Assembly: GCA_001942045.1 (NCBI GenBank)
Contig: MSTD01000043.1
Coordinates: 1-50,956 of the forward strand
Origin: Mycolicibacterium porcinum
Lineage (GTDB): Bacteria > Actinomycetota > Actinomycetes > Mycobacteriales > Mycobacteriaceae
DNA length: 50,956 bases
Direction: 5' to 3'
The translations under genes were made by a program, and so were the position numbers. The notes below the pieces were generated by a model that saw only the letters and a list, made by a program, of their open reading frames with translations, ran no database searches and had not been told where the DNA came from. Of this stretch, positions 18,983 to 27,788 are shown piece after piece. Position 1 is the stretch's first letter; the number at the start of each line of letters is the position of its first letter.

Positions 18983-20170
18983 ATGCGTCGCAGTTTGACA
19001 GTGATTTCGGCCGCCGTGCTTTTGCTTTCTGGCTGCGGATCCGATTCGGGCAGCAACCCCGAGCAGAATGCCTCCGGACATGAAGCGTCCCACAATCTCG
19101 GATCCGTTCCGTTGACGAACGTTGCCGATACTGTCCGCGACGCTGCCGCGTCGATGAAGGTCGTCACCCACATCTCCCGGTCCGGCATATACGACGGTCA
19201 AACCCACACCAATACATCGGTTTTCGTCCCCAAAGGCAACGCCCCGGCGGGAGGATTCCCGATCGTGGTGCTGGGCCACCGGATCACGGGTACCACCCCC
19301 GACTGCGCACCGTCTCTCTCGCCCACTCTGCTCGACCTGGCTCCCACCATCGTGGCACTGTTGAACGCCGGATACGTCGTGGCGGTGCCGGACTTCCAAG
19401 GCTTGGGCAAGCCGGCGGCCAACGCCAACGAGGACGACAAGTACCTCCCGTTTCTGGACTCGACGACCGTCGGGTTCAACATGATCGACGCAGCACATGC
19501 GACTCACCTGGAGGTACCGGAAACGTCGACGTCTTGGCTTGCCATGGGTGCCGACGAGGGCGGCCAGGCTGCGTGGGCCACAAATGAACTAGCCAACGAT
19601 TACAACAATTTCGAGGGCAAATTTGTGGGCGCGGTGAGTATCTCTCCGATATCCGACCTCAACGGCTTGGCCGACGCCGCGCAGAACGGCACTTTGAACG
19701 ACGACCAGAAGGTCGCATACGCCCGCTTCGTGGCCGCGCTCTATACGGAGTTCCCGGACGACTTCAAACTTGACGACTACCGCCGTGGTGTTGCTCAACA
19801 ACAGTGGGATGCACTGATGAGCTGTCAACCCTCGCCCAGCGCGCGGCAAGTCGCGTCGCAGATTCCGGCCGAGGATCTGAAACCGGTCAACGCTGACGCT
19901 GCAGACACGCTGCGGGGCTATCTCCAGAAAACCAACCTGCCACAAGGCCCGACACTCGCGCCGATGCTGGTGGCCTACAGCGGGACCGAGCCGCTCAGCC
20001 CAGCAGCCTGGACCGAGGGTGCCCTAGACAAGGCATGCAAGATGGGCGACGTCATCACCATCCAGCAGCAACCGCAGCCCCAACTCGACTCGGAAGCGAC
20101 GCTGTCGTGGATCAATGACCGATTCAAATCAGTGCCCGCTCCTAACGACTGCGAAGGCCGACCGAAATGA
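18983..20170 (+). CDS. Lipase-like alpha/beta hydrolase lipoprotein with Asp at the nucleophile position
   Basis: A 395-residue lipoprotein: signal sequence and lipobox LLSGC (Cys18). The rest resembles the secretory lipase (LIP, PF03583-like) alpha/beta-hydrolase group, with VVLGHRITGTT as oxyanion region, VPDFQGLG, and a nucleophile elbow that reads G-A-D-E-G-G (Asp191) where the family has G-x-S-x-G. An Asp there abolishes normal serine-hydrolase chemistry. The protein may be a binding protein, or use Asp as nucleophile in the manner of haloalkane dehalogenases. AAAGGGAG in front of ATG 18983 decides the start. It overlaps the following esterase gene by 4 nt, so the two probably work together on the polymer or its acyl groups. 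Confidence 0.72.
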   Translation: MRRSLTVISAAVLLLSGCGSDSGSNPEQNASGHEASHNLGSVPLTNVADTVRDAAASMKVVTHISRSGIYDGQTHTNTSVFVPKGNAPAGGFPIVVLGHRITGTTPDCAPSLSPTLLDLAPTIVALLNAGYVVAVPDFQGLGKPAANANEDDKYLPFLDSTTVGFNMIDAAHATHLEVPETSTSWLAMGADEGGQAAWATNELANDYNNFEGKFVGAVSISPISDLNGLADAAQNGTLNDDQKVAYARFVAALYTEFPDDFKLDDYRRGVAQQQWDALMSCQPSPSARQVASQIPAEDLKPVNADAADTLRGYLQKTNLPQGPTLAPMLVAYSGTEPLSPAAWTEGALDKACKMGDVITIQQQPQPQLDSEATLSWINDRFKSVPAPNDCEGRPK

Positions 20171-21537
20171 ACCTGTCCCTGACCAACGGCCTGATCCCGA
20201 TAACGCTGCAACTGCTCGCCCTGGTCGCTATCGTCGTCGCGATCGGGCGTGGGCGGTCCCGGGAGTGGCTGCAGCGGTGGCTGGTGGCCGCGGTGCTCGT
20301 CGGCGTCGGCCTTGCCGCCGCAGCACGACTGTTCGTCAGGGACCAAGGCTGGTCGGCGGAGGCTATCTCCTTCGGCACGGTGTTCTGGACAGCGATGTTC
20401 GGCTTCGCCGCGACGGTGCTGATCGCCGGCTGGCGCGGCAGCGAATGGTGGCGCCGATTGGTATCTGCGCTTGCGGTGGTCATGGTGGTGGTGTGTGGTT
20501 TTGCCGCACTGAACACGGCAACCGGATACTTGCCCACGATCAGGGCTGCCTGGCAGGTAGCCACCCAGTCCGAACCCGAGCAGTGGATCAACGAAGAGCA
20601 GCTCGCCGCCCTGCAACAGCAGGACGAGCGACCCACCCGCGGCACCGTGGTGCGGGTGACAATCCCCGGAGACGCATCAGGTTTCGCGCATCGCACCGAA
20701 TTGGTATATCTCCCACCCGCTTGGTTTGCCAGTAATCCACCACCGCAACTGCCTGCAGTGATCATGATGAGCGGCGAGTTCAGCAGTCCCAGCGATTGGT
20801 TTCAATCGACCGACGCGCTACAAACACTGGACAACTTCGCCGCACTGCATCACGGCAATACGCCGATCGTGGTGTTTCCTGATATCTCAGGCAAGTTCAA
20901 CAACGACACCGAATGTGTCGACGGACTCCGCGGCAATGCGGCATCCCATCTGACAAAAGATGTTGTGCCGTACGTGATCTCCCGCTTTCAGGCCAGCCCG
21001 AAGGGTGAGAATTGGGGACTTGTCGGCTGGTCCTCGGGCGCAACCTGTGCCCTGCTCACCGCGGTTCGGAACCCCGATATGTTCAGCGCCTTCGTCTGGC
21101 TGGACGGAACTCTCGGCCCTAACGCGGGCACAATTGACCAGACTGTGGCACGCCTCTTCGGTGGCCGCTGGGATTTCTGGGAGGAGTTCGATCCCAAGTC
21201 GGTAATCGAAGAGCATGGCCCGTACGACAACCTGTCGGCATGGCTGGGTGTCGGCGCTGAGACGCCGACTGTCCACCGTCCTGCCAGCACTACTCCTCCA
21301 TCGGCCGAGTCGATCGACGACTGGGACACGTTCTCGGAGGATCACGCCCCCAACGCCAACAAGCTGTGTGCCCTGCTCAGCGGCTACAACATCGAATGTT
21401 CAGTGGCGGGTTACAAGGGAAAGCACGATTTCCAGTCCGCAGGCGCCGCGTTCACTGCCGCGCTGCCTTGGCTTGCCAGCAGGCTGGGTACTCCAGAGGT
21501 GCGCCCCAGGTCACTCCCGGGAGCAGGCGAGAACTAG
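20167..21537 (+). CDS. Membrane-anchored esterase (Ag85/esterase D-like alpha/beta hydrolase)
   Basis: A 456-residue protein with four N-terminal transmembrane helices (about 9-27, 36-56, 68-88, 97-118) and an extracytoplasmic alpha/beta-hydrolase domain of the putative esterase group (PF00756-like). The nucleophile motif is GWSSG (Ser289); HDFQSAG near the C terminus supplies the likely catalytic His. In mycobacteria this fold includes mycolyltransferases and several four-helix esterases of unknown substrate. By context it could transfer or remove acyl groups on the exopolysaccharide. ATGA overlap with the lipase-like gene. Its stop overlaps the convergent acetyltransferase stop by 4 nt. Confidence 0.82.
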   Translation: MNLSLTNGLIPITLQLLALVAIVVAIGRGRSREWLQRWLVAAVLVGVGLAAAARLFVRDQGWSAEAISFGTVFWTAMFGFAATVLIAGWRGSEWWRRLVSALAVVMVVVCGFAALNTATGYLPTIRAAWQVATQSEPEQWINEEQLAALQQQDERPTRGTVVRVTIPGDASGFAHRTELVYLPPAWFASNPPPQLPAVIMMSGEFSSPSDWFQSTDALQTLDNFAALHHGNTPIVVFPDISGKFNNDTECVDGLRGNAASHLTKDVVPYVISRFQASPKGENWGLVGWSSGATCALLTAVRNPDMFSAFVWLDGTLGPNAGTIDQTVARLFGGRWDFWEEFDPKSVIEEHGPYDNLSAWLGVGAETPTVHRPASTTPPSAESIDDWDTFSEDHAPNANKLCALLSGYNIECSVAGYKGKHDFQSAGAAFTAALPWLASRLGTPEVRPRSLPGAGEN

Positions 21538-22142
21538 TTGCCACCCTGCTTGGGCTGCTTCACGAACGGGACAGCCAATGGCGCGACGACCGTCTCGCCC
21601 GGCCCAACGTCGTGGATCACAGTCGCATTTGCCCCAACCGTCGCGCCGTCATGAAGGGTGATCGGACCCACGACAACGGCGCCGGCCCCGATCCGGACTC
21701 GATCACCGAGCGTCGGTCTGCCCTTCGCGGTGTAGCCAACGGTGACCTGCTGGTTGATCCAGCAGTGGCTGCCGATCGAATCCGCACTGACGATGGTCGC
21801 CAGACCGTGCTGGATGAACAGCGCGGGGCCGATCCGGTCGACATCGAGTTTGAGTGTGACTGCGGGCCGGTAAACCGCACGCAAGGCCAAGCGGAGCAGC
21901 AGCGGTGCTGACTGCAGCCGATGGTGAACCAACGTTCGGAACTCAGTCAGTGCTCCGCTCAGGTACGCGAATCGTGAGTATTGGTCGAGCGCCAGAATGT
22001 CGGCATCGCCGATACAGCTCGCCCACCAGTCAACATCCTCAGCTACGGCTTTGATCGCATCGGTCCGCTTGATGGTGAACCACAGCGGGTAAGCCCAGAC
22101 CCGCGCAAAGGGCAACAACTTAGTTCGAGCACTGGGAGCCAT
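21534..22142 (-). CDS. Hexapeptide-repeat acetyltransferase (CysE/serine acetyltransferase-like)
   Basis: A 202-residue protein. The C-terminal half is a left-handed beta-helix built of hexapeptide repeats (IGSHCWINQQVTVGY, TLGDRVRIGAGAVVVG, DGATVGANATVIHDV), with the CysE-like order: N-terminal helical part, then beta-helix. It transfers an acetyl group from acetyl-CoA to a hydroxyl or amine. Being in an exopolysaccharide locus, it more likely O-acetylates a sugar than serine; the sequence does not decide this. It is on the minus strand, transcribed in the same direction as, and downstream of, the sugar-1-phosphate transferase gene (79 bp gap), and probably forms a small operon with it. Confidence 0.82.
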   Translation of the reverse strand: MAPSARTKLLPFARVWAYPLWFTIKRTDAIKAVAEDVDWWASCIGDADILALDQYSRFAYLSGALTEFRTLVHHRLQSAPLLLRLALRAVYRPAVTLKLDVDRIGPALFIQHGLATIVSADSIGSHCWINQQVTVGYTAKGRPTLGDRVRIGAGAVVVGPITLHDGATVGANATVIHDVGPGETVVAPLAVPFVKQPKQGGN

Positions 22143-22221
22143 GGGCCGAATAGTAGTGACTTGTCGGACGGGTTTTCGCCTACTTCAGTGAGCAACGCCA
22201 GTTGCAGCGCCTCGAGACCGA

Positions 22222-23691
22222 TCAGTACGCGCCCTTGCGTTTGAGAACCGCGCCGATCGTGCGCCAGATGATCACCAGGTCACCCACCACGGACCAGTTT
22301 CCAGAGTACGACACGTCGAGCCGGACCCGGTCCTTGTCTTCCAGGTCAGAGCGCCCCGAGACCTGCCACAACCCGGTCATGCCGGGCTTGACGTGCTCGC
22401 GGTGTTCCAGGAAGGCGGCGTCGGTGCCGGCCTCCCCCGGCACCAGCGGACGCGGCCCGACCATGCTCATCGAGCCAGCCAGCACGTTGAACAGCTGAGG
22501 CAGTTCGTCGATGCTGGTGGCGCGCAGGAATTTTCCGACCTTCGTGACACTGGACGAGGACGAGCGCTTGTTGAACATGCTCTCTTCGTGCTGCTCGTTG
22601 GTTTGCGGCAGTTTGTCGGTGCCGACGTGCATCGTCCTCAACTTGAAGATCCTGAACGTCTTCTGGTCCATGCCGACCCGTACCTGCCGATAGAAGACCG
22701 GGCCACGGTCATCAAGCTTGATCGCCAACCCGGCCAATGCGATAACCGGAAGGGCAATGATCGTGCCGATCGTGCCCAAGACAAGATCGAGGATCCGTTT
22801 CGTGATCATCGAAACCCGGTCGTGGGTCGGTGCTTCGATGACGAACAGCGGCAGATTCTCCAACGGGCGCAGCTGCAGCCGATGCGTCGCGACCTCGGTC
22901 AATCCCGGGACGACGATGAGTCCGGTATTGATCGCCTGCATCCGCCACGCGAGGAACTTGACCTTCTCCGGCCCGAAGTCCCCGGCGTACACCGCCGCCA
23001 GCGAATCCGCGCCGGCCGACTGGACAGCCGCCTCGATTTCGCTGTCGTGATTGAACCCGAGAACGGGAACGGTGCCGGTGGGCACCTCGACATCCTGCCC
23101 GATCATGTCGCCGGCATCCGGCATGAGGACGCCGACGAGCTGGTATCCGGCGCTGGGCGAGCGTTGAAAATATTCGGACAACGTGCGCGCGGCGTCGAGG
23201 CCGCCCAACGCGACGACACGGGAGATGTATTTCCCCCGCTTTCGGCGGCGCCGCACGTCCGCGCGCAGCAGATGCCGCGCCACGAACAAGCCGATCAGCC
23301 CGAGGCCGAACGTGACACCGAACTGGATGCGCGAAATCGGCATGTCGAGGAAAACTTCGGCGGCCGCGGCAATCGCGAACGTCCAGCCGGTGGCCGCCGC
23401 GACAAGCCGGTATTCCTCGGCCTCCTGACCCACCAGCGTCAGATCGCGTGAATGTACGTATCCGAGCGCGATGAGCCAGACGATGAAGATACCGACCGAA
23501 AACGCTGTTGCTGTGGTGAAGCTGGCGAAATGTCGATGCGCCAGCGAGGTTCCGATCCATTCCGCGAAAACGATGACCAGCGCCAGGACCACAGCATCGG
23601 CGATCAGCACACGCCGACGGTAGGCCGATCGCCATCGGTGAGCTTGCGCCTGCGCCGCCTTGTGTGCGACGTCATCCATGACGGCGCTCAT
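22222..23691 (-). CDS. Polyprenyl-phosphate sugar-1-phosphate transferase (priming enzyme)
   Basis: A 489-residue WbaP/WcaJ-type membrane enzyme that starts repeat-unit synthesis by moving a hexose-1-phosphate from a UDP-sugar to the lipid carrier (decaprenyl phosphate in mycobacteria). Four N-terminal helices (about residues 28-135) are followed by a Rossmann-like CoA-binding-type region (about 155-280) and the catalytic bacterial sugar transferase domain. The domain carries ITKRILDLVLGTIG, RIFKLRTMHVGTD, SIDELPQLFNVLAG with MSMVGPRPL, and KPGMTGLWQVSGRSDL. ATG 23691 is used; Met5 (23679) is an alternative, and neither has a strong ribosome binding site. Galactose versus glucose specificity cannot be told. 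GalU at 4477 could supply its donor. Confidence 0.9.
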   Translation of the reverse strand: MSAVMDDVAHKAAQAQAHRWRSAYRRRVLIADAVVLALVIVFAEWIGTSLAHRHFASFTTATAFSVGIFIVWLIALGYVHSRDLTLVGQEAEEYRLVAAATGWTFAIAAAAEVFLDMPISRIQFGVTFGLGLIGLFVARHLLRADVRRRRKRGKYISRVVALGGLDAARTLSEYFQRSPSAGYQLVGVLMPDAGDMIGQDVEVPTGTVPVLGFNHDSEIEAAVQSAGADSLAAVYAGDFGPEKVKFLAWRMQAINTGLIVVPGLTEVATHRLQLRPLENLPLFVIEAPTHDRVSMITKRILDLVLGTIGTIIALPVIALAGLAIKLDDRGPVFYRQVRVGMDQKTFRIFKLRTMHVGTDKLPQTNEQHEESMFNKRSSSSSVTKVGKFLRATSIDELPQLFNVLAGSMSMVGPRPLVPGEAGTDAAFLEHREHVKPGMTGLWQVSGRSDLEDKDRVRLDVSYSGNWSVVGDLVIIWRTIGAVLKRKGAY

Positions 23692-24085
23692 TGGCGCTCG
23701 GCGTATGCGGGGTGCGTTTGCGGGTCACTCTTGCCCGCGCTGCGGGTTCCGTGGTTGCCTCTGCCAACTCCAAGGGAACTTCCCATCCTCGCGTGTATCC
23801 CCGTGATTATCGCGCCCCGGTACTGCCGGGACAACAGTTTGGGCCACCAAATCCACAACGCGGCGATCTCAAAGCGATTGCGGCCGCCCCACTCCCGAAC
23901 CCACCGCAGGCGCTAGGGACCAACCGACGGATGGATATCATGCAAAATCAAAGTTTGTGCTCTTTTCAGAAGTGGGCACTCATTCAACGTTGTGAGAGGA
24001 CACTTGTCAGCGGAGGCACCGCAGCGCGTCACGCAACATCGGAAACAGGCAATCAGCACTCCGAAGCGATATCACGGTTCACCTT
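23692..24085. other. Divergent intergenic region, 394 bp
   Basis: It lies between the sugar transferase gene (minus) and the cutinase gene (plus). No coding sequence is supported. The stretch around 23930-24000 is visibly richer in A and T than the neighbours and is the likeliest place for promoters, but no confident -10/-35 pair can be named. A short symmetry (AGTGGGCACT) near 23970 is too small to interpret. Confidence 0.4.
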
Positions 24086-24886
24086 ATGCACACAGTCGAT
24101 CGCACGACAGCTTCCATCATGCTCGGTCGCAATACAATTCACGGGTTCACGAGCGTCATCGCGGTCAAGTCCACCGCGTTGGCACTCTTAGGTGTGGCGG
24201 TGCTGTTGTTGTGGTCAATCACAGCCTGCTCGGGGCCCAGGCCCGACAGTCCTCCCCCAGTCGCCAACGCTGACACGTGCCCGGACGCCGAAGTGGTGTT
24301 CGCCCGCGGGTCGGGAGAAGAGCCGGGGGTCGGCGGCATCGGACAAGCATTCATCGAAGCCTTGCGGGCCAAGACCAGAGCTAAATCGGTCAGTGTGTAC
24401 CCGGTGAACTACCCAGCCAGCGACGATTTCAGCGAATGGGGCCCGTTCGCTCTGAGTGTCATCGATGGGATCAGAGACGCTAGCAGCCACATTGCAGCAC
24501 TCACCGCCAACTGCCCCGCAACCAAAATCGTGCTCGGCGGCTGGTCGCAGGGCGCGGCGGTAGCAAGTTACGCGACGTCAGCCGAGACCATCCATGTTGA
24601 TGATGCACTCGGTGCTTCCGCGCCGTCTCCAATGCCGCCGGAGATCGCCAACCACGTTGCAGCCGTGGTGTTGTTCGGCAACCCGTCGAATCTGTTCCTC
24701 AGCGGTGTCGACCTACCACCAATCACGATCGGGCCGCTGTATGCCGCCAAGACCATCGAGCAGTGCGCCACCGGCGACACTGTCTGCAACGGTGATCAAC
24801 CCGAGGAACCCACCGAAGCGCACCACTCGTACGACACGAACGGCATGGTGGACCGAGCCGCGCAGTTCGCTGCCGAACGACTGTAG
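24086..24886 (+). CDS. Cutinase family secreted esterase
   Basis: A 266-residue exported serine esterase of the mycobacterial cutinase-like group (Culp proteins), which cleave lipids and short esters at the cell surface. A hydrophobic segment (ALALLGVAVLLLWSITACS) is followed by the family opening CPDAEVVFARGSGE, the nucleophile motif GGWSQGAAV, the Cys-flanked Asp region CATGDTVCNG, and HHSYDTNG with the catalytic His. A possible lipobox (SITACS) means it could be a lipoprotein. Met12 (24119) is an alternative start. Only 15 bp separate it from the convergent GntR gene. Whether it belongs functionally to the exopolysaccharide locus is open. Confidence 0.9.
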   Translation: MHTVDRTTASIMLGRNTIHGFTSVIAVKSTALALLGVAVLLLWSITACSGPRPDSPPPVANADTCPDAEVVFARGSGEEPGVGGIGQAFIEALRAKTRAKSVSVYPVNYPASDDFSEWGPFALSVIDGIRDASSHIAALTANCPATKIVLGGWSQGAAVASYATSAETIHVDDALGASAPSPMPPEIANHVAAVVLFGNPSNLFLSGVDLPPITIGPLYAAKTIEQCATGDTVCNGDQPEEPTEAHHSYDTNGMVDRAAQFAAERL

Positions 24887-24901
24887 CGAGCCACGGGTCC
24901 C

Positions 24902-25624
24902 TCACTTCCAGAGCACCTCCAGTGAGGTGACCGACTGGCCAAGGGCCCTGGCGCTCAATGCCCGTAAGGCACGGCGCTCGACGACCTCGAAACTCGCCCC
25001 GACGTGCTCGTGCAAGGCGGTGCGGCCGGCGTCGAGCTGATCGTCGAGCAGCAGATCGACGATCTGGAGGTGCTCGTCGATGGTGGCGATCACCCGTTCT
25101 TCGGTGACGAAGTCGTACATCCGGATCAACCGGATCCGCCGGTTGATGTTGTCGAGCGTGGCGACCATCGCCTTGTTCCCGGACGCCGCGCACAGCTCGA
25201 CGTGGAAAGACTCGTCGCGCAGCACCATGTCACCGTCCGGCAGGGGCGGGGTGGCCTTCAGCCCCAGCCACTCCGCGCGCAACGCCGCGAGCCGGTCCTT
25301 GTCGTAGCGCAGCTCGTCGGTTTCCAGGATCCGGGTGATGCCGCGCAGTTCGATGGTGATGCGCAGCTCGTAGAGGTCGCGGACGCCTGGGATGTCCAAC
25401 GCGACCGGGTAGTAACCGTCGGGCTTGCGTTCGAGCATGCCGTCTGCATGCAACCGGACCAATGCCTCCCGCAGCGGAGTCCGGCTCACGTTGAGCGTCT
25501 CGCACAGCTGGGTCTCGACCAGCCGGGTGCGATGGTCGATCTCTCCGACCATGAGCTTCTTGCCCAGGTCGAGGTAGACGCGGTCGCGCAACGAGACCGG
25601 TTCGGTGACCGACGCCGCGGTCAT
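24902..25624 (-). CDS. GntR-family regulator, FCD subfamily
   Basis: A 240-residue transcription factor: N-terminal winged helix (about residues 12-75, with [20 protein letters not shown] as recognition region) and an alpha-helical FCD ligand-binding domain (about 85-225). Its metal-binding pattern is suggested by [11 protein letters not shown], and [11 protein letters not shown] with HEHV. Such proteins usually repress a catabolic operon until a carboxylate-type ligand appears. ATG 25624 overlaps the stop of the biuret-hydrolase gene (ATGA), so it is the third gene of a permease-hydrolase-regulator operon. It probably acts on the twin GTATAC sites at 27607-27624. The longer open frame upstream is a shadow. 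Confidence 0.88.
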   Translation of the reverse strand: MTAASVTEPVSLRDRVYLDLGKKLMVGEIDHRTRLVETQLCETLNVSRTPLREALVRLHADGMLERKPDGYYPVALDIPGVRDLYELRITIELRGITRILETDELRYDKDRLAALRAEWLGLKATPPLPDGDMVLRDESFHVELCAASGNKAMVATLDNINRRIRLIRMYDFVTEERVIATIDEHLQIVDLLLDDQLDAGRTALHEHVGASFEVVERRALRALSARALGQSVTSLEVLWK

Positions 25625-26310
25625 AACAGTTCCTTGAGCGCTGCCACCACGTCGGCACTGGTGGCATGTGCCCCGAACACCCCGCCCTGCATGGTGATCA
25701 TGTTCAGCGCCGCAACGTGATTGGCGTAGTCGGTGGCACCCGTCGCGTCGGAGACGACGAGGCATTCGTATCCGCGGTCGTTGGCGTCGCGCATCGTGGT
25801 GTGCACGCACACATCGGTCGTGATGCCGGTGAAAATGATGTGCGTGATGCCGCGGCTGCGCAGTACGAGGTCGAGGTCGGTCGCGTAAAAGCTGCCCTTG
25901 CCGGGTTTGTCGATGACGGGTTCACCTGGCAGAGCATCCATCTCGGGCACCAACTGCCAACCCGGCTCACCGCGGGTGAGGATCCGTCCGCATGGTCCGG
26001 CCGAACCGATCTCGGCACCGATCTGGGCCGAGCGCCAGCGCTTGTTGGCGGGCAAGTCCGACAGGTCGGGCCGGTGGCCTTCGCGGGTGTGAACGATGAA
26101 CAACCCGGCGGCGCGGGCCGCGGCGAGCACCTCCTGTGCCGGTCCGAGAGGGGTGCGCACCAGAGACAGGTCGTAACCCATGGTGTCGACGTATCCGCCC
26201 TTGCCGCAGAAGTCGACCTGCCAGTCGATGTTGATCAACGCGGTGCGGCCGGCGGGTACGTCACCGTCGTAGGGCCAGACATACGGGTTGGCGTCGATGG
26301 TGACGGTCAT
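25621..26310 (-). CDS. biuH: Cysteine hydrolase, biuret amidohydrolase-like
   Basis: A 229-residue isochorismatase-fold cysteine hydrolase. The likely Asp-Lys-Cys triad is Asp29 ([14 protein letters not shown]), Lys135 (DKPGKGSF) and Cys168 (TTDVCVHTT). The protein closely resembles, from memory, the Rhizobium leguminosarum biuret hydrolase BiuH, including DPYPWPY-like, [13 protein letters not shown] and [10 protein letters not shown] segments and equivalent catalytic residues. BiuH hydrolyses biuret to allophanate and ammonia; an allophanate hydrolase is not in this window. RutB-type ureidoacrylate amidase is the main alternative. ATG 26310 overlaps the permease stop (ATGA). Confidence 0.8.
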   Translation of the reverse strand: MTVTIDANPYVWPYDGDVPAGRTALINIDWQVDFCGKGGYVDTMGYDLSLVRTPLGPAQEVLAAARAAGLFIVHTREGHRPDLSDLPANKRWRSAQIGAEIGSAGPCGRILTRGEPGWQLVPEMDALPGEPVIDKPGKGSFYATDLDLVLRSRGITHIIFTGITTDVCVHTTMRDANDRGYECLVVSDATGATDYANHVAALNMITMQGGVFGAHATSADVVAALKELL

Positions 26311-27602
26311 GCCGTTTCTCCCGCCAGGACGGGTTGCGACGCGCGCGCCGGCAGGTACGTCAGCGCGGTGAAGGCCAGGCCGGCCACCACCATCGCCACC
26401 ACCGCGTCGGACAGCTGAGGTGCGTAGAAGTGGGTCAGCAGCGCTCCGCCGGCCCCGATTGCCCACGCGGCGAACGGTTTCCAGGCCAGTACCGCGGTGA
26501 CCCGCCGGTGCGCGAACACCAGTTGGTCGAGGATCAATACGATGCCGATCGGGGGCACCAGCACGCCGAGGATGTTCAACCAGGTCGCGAAGTACGACCA
26601 GATGCCGGCGACGGCGGCAACGGTACCGACGACGCCGAGCACGATCGTCAACTGGCGCATGGTCTTTCCGGTGATATTGCCGAATCCGACCGCCCCGTTG
26701 TAGAGGCAGTGCGCACACACGCTGCCCAGGTTGACGAAGACGAACACGATCGCCAGCGGCACCAGGACTCCCCCGGCGCTGACCAGGACATGCAAGAAAT
26801 CACCGCCGGCAGTCCCCGGCGCGGCAGCGGCACCGAGTGCGACCACGAGCGCGCCGGCCAGCTGAGCGATGAAGTAGGCGACCGGGAAGGCGGCGAACGC
26901 CGCCAGCGCACCTTCCTTGCCGTTGCGGGCCCACCGCGTGAAATCGGCTGTCATGGTGCCCGAATCGGCGAAGCATGCGAACACCATCGTCACGGCGACG
27001 CCGAAGCTGAACGCGCTCGCACCGGCTCCGCCGCCATAGCTGAGGGCCGATCCGAGCCCGGCACTTCCTGCGGCCAGCACCACGGCGACCACCCCGAGCG
27101 GGATGAACAGCACCGAGGCCACCACCCCGATCCACGAGATCGCCCGGATCCCGACGAAGGTCAGCGCCACGAACAACACGCCGGCCAGCAAGGTGATCCA
27201 CGGCGCGCTCCAGCCCATCGACAGGTTGAGCGTCGAACCCACCATGCCGGTCTGGAACGCGAACCAGCCGATCACCAGCGCCGACAGGAATGCCGAGACG
27301 ATGCGGAAACCCTTGGTGCCGAAGGTGTCCGCGGCGGTGAGCGCGAAGTTCTTGCCGGAGCGCCCGGCCAGGTAACTGAGCGTGCCGACATAGCCCATCA
27401 GGATCAGGTCGCCGACGAGGATCGCCGCCATCCCAGTGGCGAAGCCGAGGTTGTAGACCACGATGCCGGCGAACACGGCCGAGGTCATGATCATCGGGAA
27501 CCCGACCCACACCGCCGACACTGCGAAAAGCGATTTGCGGGCGGACACCGGGACGGGCTCGTTCTCGTATTCCTCGCCGAGGGCGGATGGCGCTGTATCC
27601 AT
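26307..27602 (-). CDS. NCS1-type permease (cytosine/purine/allantoin family)
   Basis: A 431-residue membrane protein with about 12 helices, of the CodB/NCS1 nucleobase-cation symporter group ([22 protein letters not shown] at the first helix, then [20 protein letters not shown] and NGAVGFGN regions). It is the first gene of the operon with the biuret-hydrolase-like enzyme and the GntR regulator. It may therefore import biuret, a ureide or a pyrimidine-derived compound; the substrate is inferred. Start choice: ATG 27602 follows the twin GTATAC sites with no ribosome binding sequence. A GTG at 27647 would add 15 residues including PYTAPYTA, which would place the operator inside the coding region. 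Confidence 0.85.
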   Translation of the reverse strand: MDTAPSALGEEYENEPVPVSARKSLFAVSAVWVGFPMIMTSAVFAGIVVYNLGFATGMAAILVGDLILMGYVGTLSYLAGRSGKNFALTAADTFGTKGFRIVSAFLSALVIGWFAFQTGMVGSTLNLSMGWSAPWITLLAGVLFVALTFVGIRAISWIGVVASVLFIPLGVVAVVLAAGSAGLGSALSYGGGAGASAFSFGVAVTMVFACFADSGTMTADFTRWARNGKEGALAAFAAFPVAYFIAQLAGALVVALGAAAAPGTAGGDFLHVLVSAGGVLVPLAIVFVFVNLGSVCAHCLYNGAVGFGNITGKTMRQLTIVLGVVGTVAAVAGIWSYFATWLNILGVLVPPIGIVLILDQLVFAHRRVTAVLAWKPFAAWAIGAGGALLTHFYAPQLSDAVVAMVVAGLAFTALTYLPARASQPVLAGETA

Positions 27603-27606
27603 GGCT

Positions 27607-27624
27607 GTATACGGTGCGGTATAC
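27607..27624. promoter_or_regulatory. Putative GntR/FCD operator: two GTATAC boxes
   Basis: GTATAC occurs at 27607-27612 and 27619-27624, spaced 12 nt start to start (about one helical turn), directly in front of the permease ATG. GTATAC-centred palindromes are common in operators of FCD-type GntR regulators, and such a regulator is encoded in the same operon. Binding is inferred. Confidence 0.45.
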
Positions 27625-27658
27625 GGATTTCCCTGGCGTTTCAACACATAAAGCTCGG

Positions 27659-27706
27659 GTTACGAGGTCCTCACCGCCCGCTCGGCGACGTTAACGGCAC
27701 CGCAAC
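27659..27706. promoter_or_regulatory. Possible GlnR-binding region (two AC-n9-AC motifs)
   Basis: GTTAC-gaggtc-CTCAC (27659-27674) and TTAAC-ggcacc-GCAAC (27691-27706) both have AC pairs separated by 9 nt, the core of the actinobacterial GlnR box (gTnAC-n6-GaAAC). The region lies between the divergent permease and ammonium-transporter genes. The matches are imperfect and short motifs arise by chance in such DNA, so this is a suggestion only. Confidence 0.3.
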
Positions 27707-27788
27707 ACAACGCGTCGGTCCACGTAACAGAAACATCATCTACTGCCGGTGATCGGCCCGTCCGGGCCGCCACCCCCAGGAGATGTTG

